Below, piece after piece: positions 17,135 to 26,173 of a stretch of DNA of 64,000 nt. The notes under the pieces are model-generated. The model saw only the letters and a list, made by a program, of their open reading frames with translations. It was not told the origin of the DNA and ran no database searches. Made by a program: the position numbers and the translations under genes. Numbering within the stretch: position 1 is the first letter of the stretch; each line of letters opens with the position of its first letter. The DNA lies in contig NC_016631.1 of the NCBI RefSeq assembly GCF_000178955.2, forward strand, positions 5,704,001 through 5,768,000, given 5' to 3'. The DNA is from Granulicella mallensis MP5ACTX8. GTDB taxonomy: Bacteria; Acidobacteriota; Terriglobia; Terriglobales; Acidobacteriaceae.

Positions 17135-17213
17135 CAGGCAGATACGCCGAATGGATTCGTGAGAGCGATTCCCGCAAGGGGTAGAAAGCTTTTCCAAAGT
17201 TACCCAGACCTTG

Positions 17214-17290
17214 CCATCTCGACCGAAGCATAACGGCTTCATGTCATCCACTGCGGCGGCAAAGAACGCCGCCTCCGGTCGAGATGACAG
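17214..17290. repeat. Palindromic intergenic repeat, family D (copy 2, short)
   Basis: CATCTCGACCG and CGGTCGAGATG form the outer arms, enclosing the GGCGGCAAAGAACGCCGCC hairpin, the reverse complement of the one in the copy at 5245. It lies between two convergent genes (17134 and 17344), so it may act as a terminator. Confidence 0.75.
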
Positions 17291-17343
17291 TTCTGTAGGG
17301 AATTCGAAATGAACTCTCTACACCTCTATGTAAGCGATCTGCG

Positions 17344-17751
17344 CTAGGCCGAGCGCCCGTTGGTAAGGCTCAGCAGGTTGCCGTCCGGATCGCGAAACCA
17401 GGCGACCTTGAACTCTCCCGCGCTGCCATCCGGCTGGTCCCCGACGTGGATATCTCCCCGGACCGCAAGGCCGGGAATATTCGTGTAGTGCTCGAAGGAG
17501 ACACCGCGCGATTTCAGGGTAGCAATCATCGCCTCAATCTCTTCCCCTACAGACCAGGTAGCGGCTGTCGCCTGGTTGGTTCCTGCAAACTCGGATTGGT
17601 AGACGTAGAGCATTACATTGCCGGAACGAAAGTCGATGAGCCCTTCCATCTCCGAAACCTGCGTGAGGCCGAGGGTCTCGGCATAGAAACGGCGCGCCGC
17701 TTCAAGATCGCGGACGGCAAGATTCAAGGCTGGGCTATGGGTTCCGAGCAT
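17344..17751 (-). CDS. VOC-family (glyoxalase/bleomycin-resistance fold) protein
   Basis: A 135-residue vicinal-oxygen-chelate fold protein: LNLAVRDLEAARRFYAETLGL opens the first beta-alpha-beta module and VAWFRDPDGNLLSLTN closes the second. Two of the usual metal ligand sites are altered (no His in the first strand), so catalysis is uncertain. GGAG lies 6 bases before the ATG. No partner gene suggests a substrate; members act as dioxygenases, epimerases, glyoxalases or binding proteins. Confidence 0.82.
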   Translation of the reverse strand: MLGTHSPALNLAVRDLEAARRFYAETLGLTQVSEMEGLIDFRSGNVMLYVYQSEFAGTNQATAATWSVGEEIEAMIATLKSRGVSFEHYTNIPGLAVRGDIHVGDQPDGSAGEFKVAWFRDPDGNLLSLTNGRSA

Positions 17752-17873
17752 GAGGGGCTCCTTGGCTTTCTACTCTCTATGGGATGGAGGTGCACGGTCC
17801 CGGGTTGGCGCGGTTTCGCTATGAATGTCTACTCTTGCGTGTATCTTTCGGATACAGGTCTTCTGTCTACGTA

Positions 17874-20800
17874 ATGAAGAATCGACGTCCGCTCGTCTCG
17901 TCCGCCCTTGTCTCCGCACTCTGCTGCGCCCTGTCCGCTTCGGCACAAGCGCCCTCCTCTCCGCCGCCTGCAAAGGCCGATTACACCCATGAATCTGCCA
18001 TCATCGAAAAGATGGACCGCGTCTATCGCTATGCCGCCGACGGCACCGGGTCAAAGGACATCTCCGCCATCGTAGAGATACGCGATGAGGCGGCGGTCAA
18101 AAGCTGGAGTGTGCTCCCCCTCCCTTTCGCCTCCAGCTCCGAACACGTCGTGATCGACTACATCCGCGTTCGCCGTGCCGATGGAACCATCGTCGAAACG
18201 CCGCCCTCCGATGCACAGGAGCTGCCTGCGGCTGTCACACGGGAAGCGCCTTTCTACAGCGACCTCAAGGAAGATCAGATTCCTGTGCGCAGTCTGCGAG
18301 CCGGCGACCATCTTGAGTACAAGGTGCGAATCCTGCGCACGCATCCGGAGGCGCCCGGCCACTTCTGGGGGGAGGAGATCTTCTTCACTCCGTCCCTGGG
18401 CAAGGTAGTGCTCGAAGAAAGTGTCGAGCTCCATGTGCCCGCCTCCGTCTATGTGCAGGTCTGGAGCCCGAAGTATAAGGCGACGAGCACAGAGACGGCA
18501 GACGAACACGTCTACCGCTGGCAGAGCTCTCAACTGCTCCCTGTCGCCGGCAAAAACAACAACGAACTCCTGCGCATGGAGAAAGATCCTCCCACCGAAA
18601 ATGGGGCTACACTGCCGCACATCGCCTGGTCGAACTTCCATACCTGGCAGGAGGTCGGAGCGTGGTATCGCGGCATGGAGGGCACACGGATCGCGCCCGA
18701 CGATGAGGTTCGCGCACGCGTCACCGAACTGACCGCAGGCAAGACGACAGAGGATGAAAAGGCCCGCGCGATCTATGGATTCGTCGCGCCGCAGGTGCGG
18801 TACATCGGCGTTGCCTTTGGGGTTGGGCGATATCAGCCGCATGAGGCCTCCGACATCCTGCGCAACCAGTACGGCGATTGCAAGGACAAGCACACGCTGC
18901 AGGCCGCGATGCTCTCCGCTGCCGGCATCTCCTCCGATGCGGCGTTGATTGGAGCCAACGTTGCATTCACGCCGGACCTGCCCTCACCCGGCTGGTTCAA
19001 CCACGTCATCACGGTGGCGCATGTGAACGGCAAGCCGGTCTGGCTGGATGCCACCGCCGAGGTAGCGCCGTACCAACTGCTATTGCCGGTTCTGCGCGGC
19101 AAACAGGCCCTGGTTATTCCCGCCACTGGCGATGCCTATCTCGCCACCACACCCAAGGACCCGCCCTTCCCTCTCGAAGATCATTTCGTGGCTACAGGCA
19201 CACTCGACGAGAAAGGGGTCTCGCACTCTCACATCGTGATGAACCTCCGCGGCGACAACGAGATTCCCTACCGGCAGGCGGTCCGCTCCGTATCCCCGGC
19301 ACAGTGGGACGAGCTGATGCAGCGCATTTCCTATGCGATTGGCTACGCCGGGAAAGTGACCAACACGGAGTTCTCGCGGCCTGACGACACCACCACTCCC
19401 TTTCATGTCGCCTACGACTACGAGCGCGAGAAGGCCGGAGACTGGGAGAATCTGCGGATCGTCCCCCAGTTTCCGCCGATCGAGCTGGGCCCTGTCGACG
19501 AGAAGAACCTGCCCATCCTGCCCATCGAACTCGGGAAGCCCCATGTCGAAACGGCGCATGCGGTGATGAAACTCCCCGCAGGCTGGGACGCCGAGTTGCC
19601 TGCACCCATCCATGCAAAGGCAGCCTTCGCGACGCTCGACAAGACCTACAAGTTCGAAAACGGAACCGTGATCGCAGACCGCCGTTTCGAGGTTCTGACG
19701 GACAAGCTTCCAGCCGCCGACTGGCGCAACTATCAGAAGTGGTACAAAGACGCGGGTATGGAAGGCGAAACCTACATCCAGCTCCTTCGCACCGGCGGCA
19801 GTGGCCGTGCCGCAATTGAATACAACGATGAGGCCGCGAAGCTGATCCATGAGGCTTTTCAACTGGAGCAATCTCAATCGTGGGAGCAGGCCCATGAAAA
19901 GCTCGATGCCGCGAGAGCCTTGAATCCCAACCAGGCGTATTTGTGGAGCAACTACGGGGATCTTGCCGCTCACTATGGCAAAGCCAATGAGGCTATCGCC
20001 GACTATAACCGCGAGATCGGCGACCATCCCACGGAGGATGTTCCCTATCGTCTATTGGCTGCCACCCAATTAGCGCGGCACAATACGGCGGATGCGGCCA
20101 GGACCCTGCATCTGCTGCTGCAGCAACATCCCGGAGATGAAGTGGGATCGGAGATGCTCGCCTCGCTTCTTATGTCGGATAAGGACTATCCCAGCGCCGA
20201 AGCCACTCTGCGCTCGAGCATCGAGGCCAACAGCAAGAGTCTGCGGTTGAAGTTGATGCTGGCCACGGCCCTTCTGCACGATGAGAAGAAAGAGGAAGCC
20301 GGGGTACTGCTGCGCGAAGTCGCCAACAAGAGCGACGATGCAGGCCTGCTGAATGACTCCGCCTACGAGCTGGCCGACAACACCCTCGACCTTGCGCTGG
20401 CCGACGAAGCAGCGCAGCGGTCGCTGGGCATCCTCGCAGATCAATCGTCGGGCCATGCAGGCTCCTCCCGTGAGGCACTCGCTCGCTCCTCGCTGCTGAT
20501 CGCTGCGTGGGACACGGCGGGATGGATACTCTTCGACCAGGACAAAGCTGCCCAGGCCGAACCTCTGTTGCGTGCGGCCTGGCGCAACGGCATGTCCATG
20601 GAGTGTGGCTATCATCTCGGTATGGCTCTCGAAAAAGAGGGCCACGCCGCAGAAGCCGCCAACATCTATCACCTGGCTGAAAGCGGCGAGCCCGGAGACA
20701 ATCAGGACGTGGATTTGCGGCTGATCTCTAACCGGCTCTCCGCGCTGGCAAAGACGGGCATCCATCCCGAGGGAGGAGATGCCAAAGCGGCGCTACTGAA

Positions 20801-21071
20801 GACGCGCACCTTCAAGCTTGAGAATGTCAGCGTCCCCAAGAAAGGTTTGGCGACCTTCGAGATCGAATTTTCAGCACAACGCACCGAAACAGTGCGCTTC
20901 GTACACGGAGATGAGGGGCTGAAATCGATGGGGGATGCCATCCAGCATCTCGATTTCAAAGCCGCCATTCCAGCGGACAGCCAGGCAAGGTTGATTCGTC
21001 GCGGCATCCTGAGTTGCTCATCTACCTGCGAGTTCGTACTCATGCCTCCAGAGGAAGCGCTGACGGATTAG
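17874..21071 (+). CDS. Secreted DUF3857 / transglutaminase-like / TPR protein
   Basis: A 1065-residue exported protein. A signal peptide (LVSALCCALSASAQA) is followed by a DUF3857 beta domain at about 40-290, a transglutaminase-like domain with a complete Cys336-His377-Asp392 triad (YGDCKDKHT, WFNHVITV, VWLDAT), a beta-rich region, and from about 640 a long run of tetratricopeptide repeats (EAFQLEQSQSWEQAHEKLDAARALNP and successors), then a short beta C-terminus. This architecture is frequent in Acidobacteriota and Bacteroidota; the role is unknown, with periplasmic peptide cleavage or cross-linking as candidates. The start is set at M31 of the open frame, where the signal peptide begins. Confidence 0.88.
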   Translation: MKNRRPLVSSALVSALCCALSASAQAPSSPPPAKADYTHESAIIEKMDRVYRYAADGTGSKDISAIVEIRDEAAVKSWSVLPLPFASSSEHVVIDYIRVRRADGTIVETPPSDAQELPAAVTREAPFYSDLKEDQIPVRSLRAGDHLEYKVRILRTHPEAPGHFWGEEIFFTPSLGKVVLEESVELHVPASVYVQVWSPKYKATSTETADEHVYRWQSSQLLPVAGKNNNELLRMEKDPPTENGATLPHIAWSNFHTWQEVGAWYRGMEGTRIAPDDEVRARVTELTAGKTTEDEKARAIYGFVAPQVRYIGVAFGVGRYQPHEASDILRNQYGDCKDKHTLQAAMLSAAGISSDAALIGANVAFTPDLPSPGWFNHVITVAHVNGKPVWLDATAEVAPYQLLLPVLRGKQALVIPATGDAYLATTPKDPPFPLEDHFVATGTLDEKGVSHSHIVMNLRGDNEIPYRQAVRSVSPAQWDELMQRISYAIGYAGKVTNTEFSRPDDTTTPFHVAYDYEREKAGDWENLRIVPQFPPIELGPVDEKNLPILPIELGKPHVETAHAVMKLPAGWDAELPAPIHAKAAFATLDKTYKFENGTVIADRRFEVLTDKLPAADWRNYQKWYKDAGMEGETYIQLLRTGGSGRAAIEYNDEAAKLIHEAFQLEQSQSWEQAHEKLDAARALNPNQAYLWSNYGDLAAHYGKANEAIADYNREIGDHPTEDVPYRLLAATQLARHNTADAARTLHLLLQQHPGDEVGSEMLASLLMSDKDYPSAEATLRSSIEANSKSLRLKLMLATALLHDEKKEEAGVLLREVANKSDDAGLLNDSAYELADNTLDLALADEAAQRSLGILADQSSGHAGSSREALARSSLLIAAWDTAGWILFDQDKAAQAEPLLRAAWRNGMSMECGYHLGMALEKEGHAAEAANIYHLAESGEPGDNQDVDLRLISNRLSALAKTGIHPEGGDAKAALLKTRTFKLENVSVPKKGLATFEIEFSAQRTETVRFVHGDEGLKSMGDAIQHLDFKAAIPADSQARLIRRGILSCSSTCEFVLMPPEEALTD

Positions 21072-21085
21072 GGTCAAACTACATT

Positions 21086-21268
21086 CTTGTTGTTGTTTTT
21101 CTTGTTGTCATTCCCGCAGGGAATCTGCTGCTTGTTCGTACCCCGGTAGGTAGAGATGCAAGGGGCATGGTTCGATTCGTGCCCCTTCCAGCATTGCCTC
21201 GCAAAATATCGGGGCTGTGCCGACAGACAGCAGATTCCCTGCGGGAATGACAACAAGAAAAGCAAAGT
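21086..21268. repeat. Long palindromic intergenic repeat, family B (copy 1)
   Basis: CTTGTTGTCATTCCCGCAGGGAATCTGCT-type left arm and its inverse at the right (cores GTCATTCCCGCAGGGAATC and GATTCCCTGCGGGAATGAC), enclosing about 110 bases with a GGGGC...GCCCC pair. A half copy is at 40219. It occupies most of the gap between the TPR protein and the ferritin gene. Confidence 0.85.
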
Positions 21269-21367
21269 CTCCCTAATCTACACGGCGGGCTACGGTTCGT
21301 CCGTTCGGCGCATCTGAGAGGACAGGAATAAAGCACGCACAGAAACGATTGAGAGGAAGAAGTAGTT

Positions 21368-21838
21368 ATGCCAAAAGAAAAAGAGACGCACGCCATCACC
21401 CGCGAGAAGCTGATCGACCTGCTCAACGAAGATCTGCAACGCGAGTTTCAGGCGGTTATTGCCTACGTGAACTACTCGCAGGTGCTCAAGGGCGCAGCTT
21501 ACATGAACATCGCCGCCGAGCTTGCCGTCCACGCCAAGGAAGAGCTCGACCATGCGCTGATCCTCTCCGACCAGATCGACTATCTGGGTGGTACGCCGGC
21601 CGTGACGGCCAAGCCCGTGAAGACCAGCGATAAGGCCGAGGAGATGCTCAGGTTCGACCTCGACAATGAAGTCGAGACGATCCGCAACTACCGCCGCCGG
21701 GTAAAGCAGGCCGATGAACTCAATGAGTTTGCCCTGAGCGAGCAGATCCGCGAGATTCTGATGCAGGAGCAGGATCACCTGACGTCACTGGCGACCGCCC
21801 TGGGGATCGATCCGCCGAATCCCGGGATTGCCGATTAG
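21368..21838 (+). CDS. Ferritin-like protein (bacterioferritin-like)
   Basis: A 156-residue four-helix-bundle protein of the ferritin-like superfamily. Metal-ligand positions are visible: Glu in LQREFQAVIAYVNYSQ, Glu and His in HAKEELDHALI, Glu in LDNEVETIRNYRRR, and Glu with His in LMQEQDHLTSL, the pattern of a di-iron centre. Expected to be a cytosolic iron-storing or oxidative-stress protein; no haem-binding methionine could be assigned with confidence. AGGAAGAAG precedes the ATG. There is no neighbour in a clear operon. Confidence 0.85.
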   Translation: MPKEKETHAITREKLIDLLNEDLQREFQAVIAYVNYSQVLKGAAYMNIAAELAVHAKEELDHALILSDQIDYLGGTPAVTAKPVKTSDKAEEMLRFDLDNEVETIRNYRRRVKQADELNEFALSEQIREILMQEQDHLTSLATALGIDPPNPGIAD

Positions 21839-21991
21839 TACAAGCAGGAAGGACGCGGCTTCCATTTCGCCCAATCTTCCCTCTGCCGTTGTGACGCCAT
21901 GCGTTGCAACGGCATATTTTTTTAAGACTCGGATTGGGGACTAACCGCTGTTATTGTAAGGGATGGCGCACCGAACGGAGAACGTCATATT

Positions 21992-22822
21992 ATGCCGAAG
22001 GTTTTCATCCCCGCCGGAAAATTGAGCGGAAAAAAGAGGTCTTTTCAGTCGATAGTGGCCGACATTCGACATGCAGTATTTTCCGTTGTTCGTCAGCGGC
22101 CAACCGGAAATGGCATGTTTCAAACCATTCCAGTTGGGTCTGGTTTTTTTGTAAGTCCCTCTGTGTTTGTGACCTGCTGGCATGTGATTGACGATCCAAA
22201 GAACCCTCATTTGCCGAATGACAGATATGCTCTCGTCAACAATTTGGATGGCAAGCATTCAATTCAGTACGACATAACAGGAGGCGTAGGAAAAGATATC
22301 CACCTTTTCCCTCACCAAGATTTTGCAATTATTCTGTGCCACGCAAAGGCGGATCAAGCATATCTACCGATCGGATATGCGTACCTTCCTGTTGGATCGG
22401 AGATTGGTGTCGCGGGCTATCCCCTACCCTCCATCAAAGTGAATCCTGATGGAACGGCAGATATAGCAGGACTGGTATACAGAGTCGCGAAAGGAACTGC
22501 TACGGCCGTATACCGTACAAACTGGGATTCTGGGGACGGCTATCCATTAACCGACACGGAAGTAGTGGAGGTAAATTTCTTTTTTGTTCCTGGTAACAGC
22601 GGTGGGCCTATTTTTGACGCCGAGACAGGACGTGCATTCGCTTATGTCAAAGGCATATCTACGCCAAAAATTAACGAGTTTCTAGATACAGCCTCACCCT
22701 CTGTGCAACTTCCCTCGCACGTAACCAGGGAATATATAACAGGAATTAGAGCTGTTTACTCTATCGGTTTGCCGTTAGATCGCGTACGGGCGCAATTGGA
22801 GCAGTTTGGGGTGAAATTGTAG
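21992..22822 (+). CDS. Trypsin-like serine protease, likely acquired
   Basis: A 276-residue S1/HtrA-fold protease domain with a complete triad: His64 in VTCWHVID, Asp110 in HQDFAII, Ser203 in PGNSGGPIF. It has no signal peptide, membrane segment or PDZ domain, so it should be cytosolic. The base composition is clearly more AT-rich than the neighbours and codon choice differs (many TAT, ATA, AAA), which suggests horizontal transfer. Stand-alone cytosolic trypsin-like domains occur in some bacterial defence modules, but no partner gene is adjacent, so that link is only a guess. Confidence 0.82.
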   Translation: MPKVFIPAGKLSGKKRSFQSIVADIRHAVFSVVRQRPTGNGMFQTIPVGSGFFVSPSVFVTCWHVIDDPKNPHLPNDRYALVNNLDGKHSIQYDITGGVGKDIHLFPHQDFAIILCHAKADQAYLPIGYAYLPVGSEIGVAGYPLPSIKVNPDGTADIAGLVYRVAKGTATAVYRTNWDSGDGYPLTDTEVVEVNFFFVPGNSGGPIFDAETGRAFAYVKGISTPKINEFLDTASPSVQLPSHVTREYITGIRAVYSIGLPLDRVRAQLEQFGVKL

Positions 22823-23276
22823 TAATGTCGCTAACGGAACCAATCCTGCCATTGGTAATAGCAGGTTGATGGCTACTTGGCATAGGGGCGCACGTTGACA
22901 AGTTGCCCGGATGGATACGTGCAAATCCCAAGCTCCCGCCCTGAGAGTCACTAAAACTCATCCAGCTTCCGTGCCTACGATTCGACATGCCACCTACCTC
23001 TTCATCGCAAAATCGCATTAAAAAGCGCTCTAAAATCGAGTCGTCAAAACGCGCTTTAATCATTATCGATTGTTTCGATCAAAAAGACAACGACTTATCC
23101 ACAGAAATCTAGATTTTCATGTGCAAATCTATTGACTTGAGGATGTCTTTAATTGTAGACGAAGCAAAAGCGAAGATCGGCCACCTACGAACTACGCTGC
23201 CCTGTCGTAGCAAACTCTAGGCCTGTGAATCACTTATCTGTGTCAATCTGTAATTTCAGTCACAACGGCGTGATTT
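22823..23276. other. AT-rich intergenic stretch
   Basis: 454 bases without a convincing gene. A 100-codon minus frame (22761-23063) overlaps the protease 3' end and shows no family signal. A 34-codon plus frame at about 23118-23222 (starting MCKSIDLRMSLIVDEAK) is too short to support. Composition matches the protease gene, so the stretch is probably the tail of the same acquired segment. Confidence 0.5.
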
Positions 23277-23612
23277 TTAAGAACGAGCCGCTTTCGTAGA
23301 GAGCCAGTAGGCGATGGCTCCGAGCTGCGCGAGGACGATCAGTTCGATATCGAACGTAAAGCTGGCAAAGCTCGGCGAGGCATGCGGGGCCAGGACAAAC
23401 AGGACGATCGCCAGCACCACCATCGCAACGATGGCAGCGATGCGGCCCACGCGAACCGCAGGACGAGCGGTGCGCTGCTGCGGCAGCGAGGCCACAACAC
23501 GAGCGGCGAAGTCCGCGGGAATCGCCAGGGGTGGCAGCTCGGGGCTGCGCTCCAGCGAGCGGGTCATCGCTGCTTCGAACTCCTCTTGCGGATTGTGTGT
23601 GTTCGTCGTCAT
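23277..23612 (-). CDS. Small membrane protein, probable anti-sigma partner
   Basis: A 111-residue protein with a cytosolic N-terminal 50 residues and two hydrophobic segments (VGRIAAIVAMVVLAIVLFVL and FDIELIVLAQLGAIAYWL). Its ATG overlaps the stop of the ECF sigma factor by 4 bases (ATGA), so the two are translationally coupled. By position it should be the membrane-held regulator of that sigma factor, but it has no recognisable zinc-binding anti-sigma (HxxxCxxC) motif, so this is inference from context. Confidence 0.65.
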   Translation of the reverse strand: MTTNTHNPQEEFEAAMTRSLERSPELPPLAIPADFAARVVASLPQQRTARPAVRVGRIAAIVAMVVLAIVLFVLAPHASPSFASFTFDIELIVLAQLGAIAYWLSTKAARS

Positions 23613-24253
23613 ACCTTCCCTGCCATTATCGCCCCTGTTGCGGGGCCGTTGCTACTGCCTTCTTTTGGATGCGGCTGCACGGCCAGGCGGCTTCGCAGTC
23701 TCTCGCTGAGCCGTTTGCGCCCGCGGTGCAGATGCGTGCGTACCGTGTTGATCGGCAACCCAAGAGCCACGGCAATGCCCTCATAGCTGCACTCCTCCTG
23801 GTGGTAGAGCACCAGCACCGAACGCTCGATCTCGGGCAGAGCCAGCAGTTCGGCATCGACCGCGCTTTGCATTTCGGCGTCGGAGAGCCGCTGCTCGGGG
23901 GTGCGAGCGTGCTCACTGGCGAGACTGTCGCCCGCAAAGTTTTCAATCCAGCCGCTCGACTCCTCTTCTCCTTCAGGAGATAGCGGCTCAGAAGCCAGAT
24001 GGGTGCGCTCCTTGCGGCGGCGCTTCCATTCGTCCTGCGCGAGGTTTACGACGATGCGATAGAGGTAGGTCGAGATCGTCGCATCGCCGCGAAAGTCCGG
24101 CAGCGCGCGGTAGAGGCGAAAAAACGCCTCCTGCGCGAGGTCTTCGACATGCGGGCCACCGCCGGTCATGCGCGTAAGCGTGCGGAAGACGAGCCCCTGA
24201 TGTTCGCGGACAAGAGCTTCAAAGTTCTCCGGAGATGAGAGATCGGCACGCAC
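23609..24253 (-). CDS. RNA polymerase ECF sigma factor
   Basis: A 214-residue sigma-70 family factor with regions 2 and 4 only. Region 2 is visible as ALVREHQGLVFRTLTRM and VEDLAQEAFFRLYRAL, with promoter-melting residues in ISTYLYRIVVNLAQDEWKRR. Region 4 is LLALPEIERSVLVLYHQEECSYEGIAVALGL then TVRTHLHRGRKRL, the helix-turn-helix. An acidic linker of about 40 residues joins them. The start is GTG at 24253. It is coupled to the small membrane protein downstream. The regulon is unknown. Confidence 0.93.
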   Translation of the reverse strand: MRADLSSPENFEALVREHQGLVFRTLTRMTGGGPHVEDLAQEAFFRLYRALPDFRGDATISTYLYRIVVNLAQDEWKRRRKERTHLASEPLSPEGEEESSGWIENFAGDSLASEHARTPEQRLSDAEMQSAVDAELLALPEIERSVLVLYHQEECSYEGIAVALGLPINTVRTHLHRGRKRLSERLRSRLAVQPHPKEGSSNGPATGAIMAGKV

Positions 24254-24391
24254 GTGTCTGAACCGGGTAAGACTTCAGCATGCGCCAAAAGTTTCACATA
24301 CGGCAATGAAACTTTACGAGGGGTCCACAGTCGAAGGGGGCATAAGAATTCGGCTGCGGCGCAGGACGCCACGGCCCCGAGGAGAAGTGAG

Positions 24392-24868
24392 ATGGTAATG
24401 GAAATGAGTTCGGAGTTTATGAACAGCCCGTTTGTCATTCCTGTAGCCGGTTGCCTGACTGGATTGGGGATTGCCGTCGCCGGGATCTGGTCCGGTGTGC
24501 GCACTCGCGAGATACAGAGCCAGGAGCGGCTGGCAGCGATCGCCAGGGGTGTCCCCATTCCCCCAACCACCGAGGAACTGGCCATCATCCATGGCAAACC
24601 TTCCGTAGACAGCACCCGCCGGCGCGGCAATGTACGCCGTGGAGGCATCGTTCTGCTGGGCACTGCGTTTGGGCTGATTCTCTTCTTTATCACGCTCGCC
24701 GCAGTCTTGCAGGAGCGCAACGTGCTTTGCGGCGCAGCAGTCGGGTTGATTCCATTCGGCATCGGTGTCGGACTGCTGATCGACGCACGCATCCAGACGC
24801 GCGAGATCGAAGAAGCAACGGCTCAGGGCGCAGGGTTCAGGGCTCAGGGTTCAGAAGGCACGCGCTAG
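24392..24868 (+). CDS. DUF6249-like membrane protein
   Basis: A 158-residue inner-membrane protein: one hydrophobic segment (FVIPVAGCLTGLGIAVAGIW), a cytosolic stretch REIQSQERLAAIARGVPIPP typical of DUF6249, then two more hydrophobic segments. GGAGAAG precedes ATG 24392; ATG 24398 is nearly as good. The last dozen residues (GAGFRAQGSEG) are encoded by a simple AGGGCTCAGGG-type repeat and are probably not conserved. It is divergent from the ECF sigma gene, so it may be a target of that sigma factor. No function is known. Confidence 0.7.
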   Translation: MVMEMSSEFMNSPFVIPVAGCLTGLGIAVAGIWSGVRTREIQSQERLAAIARGVPIPPTTEELAIIHGKPSVDSTRRRGNVRRGGIVLLGTAFGLILFFITLAAVLQERNVLCGAAVGLIPFGIGVGLLIDARIQTREIEEATAQGAGFRAQGSEGTR

Positions 24869-24926
24869 ATAGCGGCTGACGAATCGGGGATAACGACGAA
24901 TCACATATTTTGTTCCCCCACAGAGA

Positions 24927-25139
24927 TGTCATCCTGAGCGAAGCGCCTCGCGCTTTTTGCGAGGTGCGCAGTCGAAGGACCCCGAAGGACTTGATCTCGC
25001 CGATGGTGTTGGGATCTTTCCGGCACGAACGTCCAGGCTCAAGCGCGTGAGGTAGAAAAGAGGTAAAGGGTATAGGCAAAATCGTAACCCTCGGGGTCCT
25101 TCGACTCCGCGTCCCCAAAAGCTGGGACGCTACGCTCAG
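24927..25139. repeat. Family C palindromic repeat, split by IS110 element (copy 2, left part)
   Basis: It begins GTCATCCTGAGCGAAGC and runs to ACGCTCAG at 25139, where the expected GATGACG is displaced. GATGACGATTCTGTGGGG resumes at 26389. Joining the two restores an end matching the copies at 10595 and 27883, which gives a precise empty site. Confidence 0.9.
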
Positions 25140-25235
25140 CGACTGTCTGTGCTGTCAAGAGAGGGTTATGGGAAAGCGGAAAACGATGAAGCCGTTTCCC
25201 TCTTTCCCACAACCTCTGCGGCTGTTGGGATTGAG

Positions 25236-26173
25236 TTAGACGGGGAGCGGTGGTGTTTGGAACTGTTGGCGAACTTGTCTGGCTTTGGCGTTGAGTCGTA
25301 CGAGGAGTTTGTGAGCCAAGGCGATACGAACGACCTTAGGGGGTTTGCCAGCGTCGCGGAGCCGTTGCTGAAAGGCGATGAAGTCGGGTTCGTGACGGCC
25401 TACGACGCTGGCGACGATGAAGAGGATTTCGCGGATGGAGGGGCGTCCGCCACGCACCACACGCCTGCCTTCGCGTTTTCCGCTGTCGCGGGCCAGGGGA
25501 GCGAGCCCGGCCAACTTGGAGATGGTCTTGTTGGACAGGGTGCCGATCTCGGGCATCTCGGCCATGAGCCGGGCCACGGTGCGGTCAGCCACGCCTTTGA
25601 TGGTGCGGAAGGCCTGATCCAATTGCTTCCATAGTGGATCGGCGGCGATGAGGGCGGCGATGGCGGCGGCCAACTGGTCCATCTGCCCCTTCAGGAACGC
25701 CAGCAACTGGTCGATGGCGGCCAGCACTTCGGTATCGGTGACCAGACGGCGCTGGTTCCGTTGCGCTGTGCGCACCTCGGTGAGCTGGCGCAGACGCGTG
25801 ACCTGGGCCCGCAACTGGCGTTGCCGCTGCGTCCCCAGCACGCTTGGCACGGGCTTGCGGACCTCCGCTACCAGGCAATCAGCCCCGCATCGATGGCATC
25901 GGTCTTCTCCGTTACCCCCATGCCTTCGGCGAACTGCCGCACAGACCGCGGGTTCAGAATCGCTACGGCCAGCCCCTCGCTCGCCAGCAAGGCGAACGGC
26001 TGTTGCTCGTAGCCCCCGGTGGCTTCCATCGCCACCAGCTGCACCTGATGGGCACGGCAGAATCCGGCCAGCTCTCCGATCCCTGCCACGCTGTTGTCAA
26101 ACGTCGCTGCCGCTCCCTCTCTGCCGATACGAACCGACAAGCTGAGGGAAGATACATCTACTCCACAAATCAT
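25236..26173 (-). pseudogene. IS110-family transposase (DEDD + Tnp20), one-base frameshift
   Basis: The N-terminal half (26173 to 25868) has the RuvC-like DEDD set: Asp6 in CGVDVS, Glu50 in VAMEATGG, Asp92 and Asp95 in EKTDAIDAGL. It ends early at LIAW-stop. The C-terminal half continues in another frame from VRKPVPSVLGTQRQ to 25236 and contains the helical linker, IKGVADRTVARLMAEMPEIG and the serine-bearing ARDSGKREGRR of the Tnp20 domain. Restoring one base at 25867-25869 (TGGTA-GCG to TGGTAxGCG) gives the usual IAWYAEVRKP, so this is a single-base deletion or a sequencing error. Repaired length would be about 312 residues, normal for the family. Confidence 0.9.

Noticed and set aside
22761-23063. 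100-codon minus frame after the protease
   Set aside because: It overlaps the protease end, has no Shine-Dalgarno or family resemblance, and lies in an AT-rich patch where chance frames differ; left unannotated.
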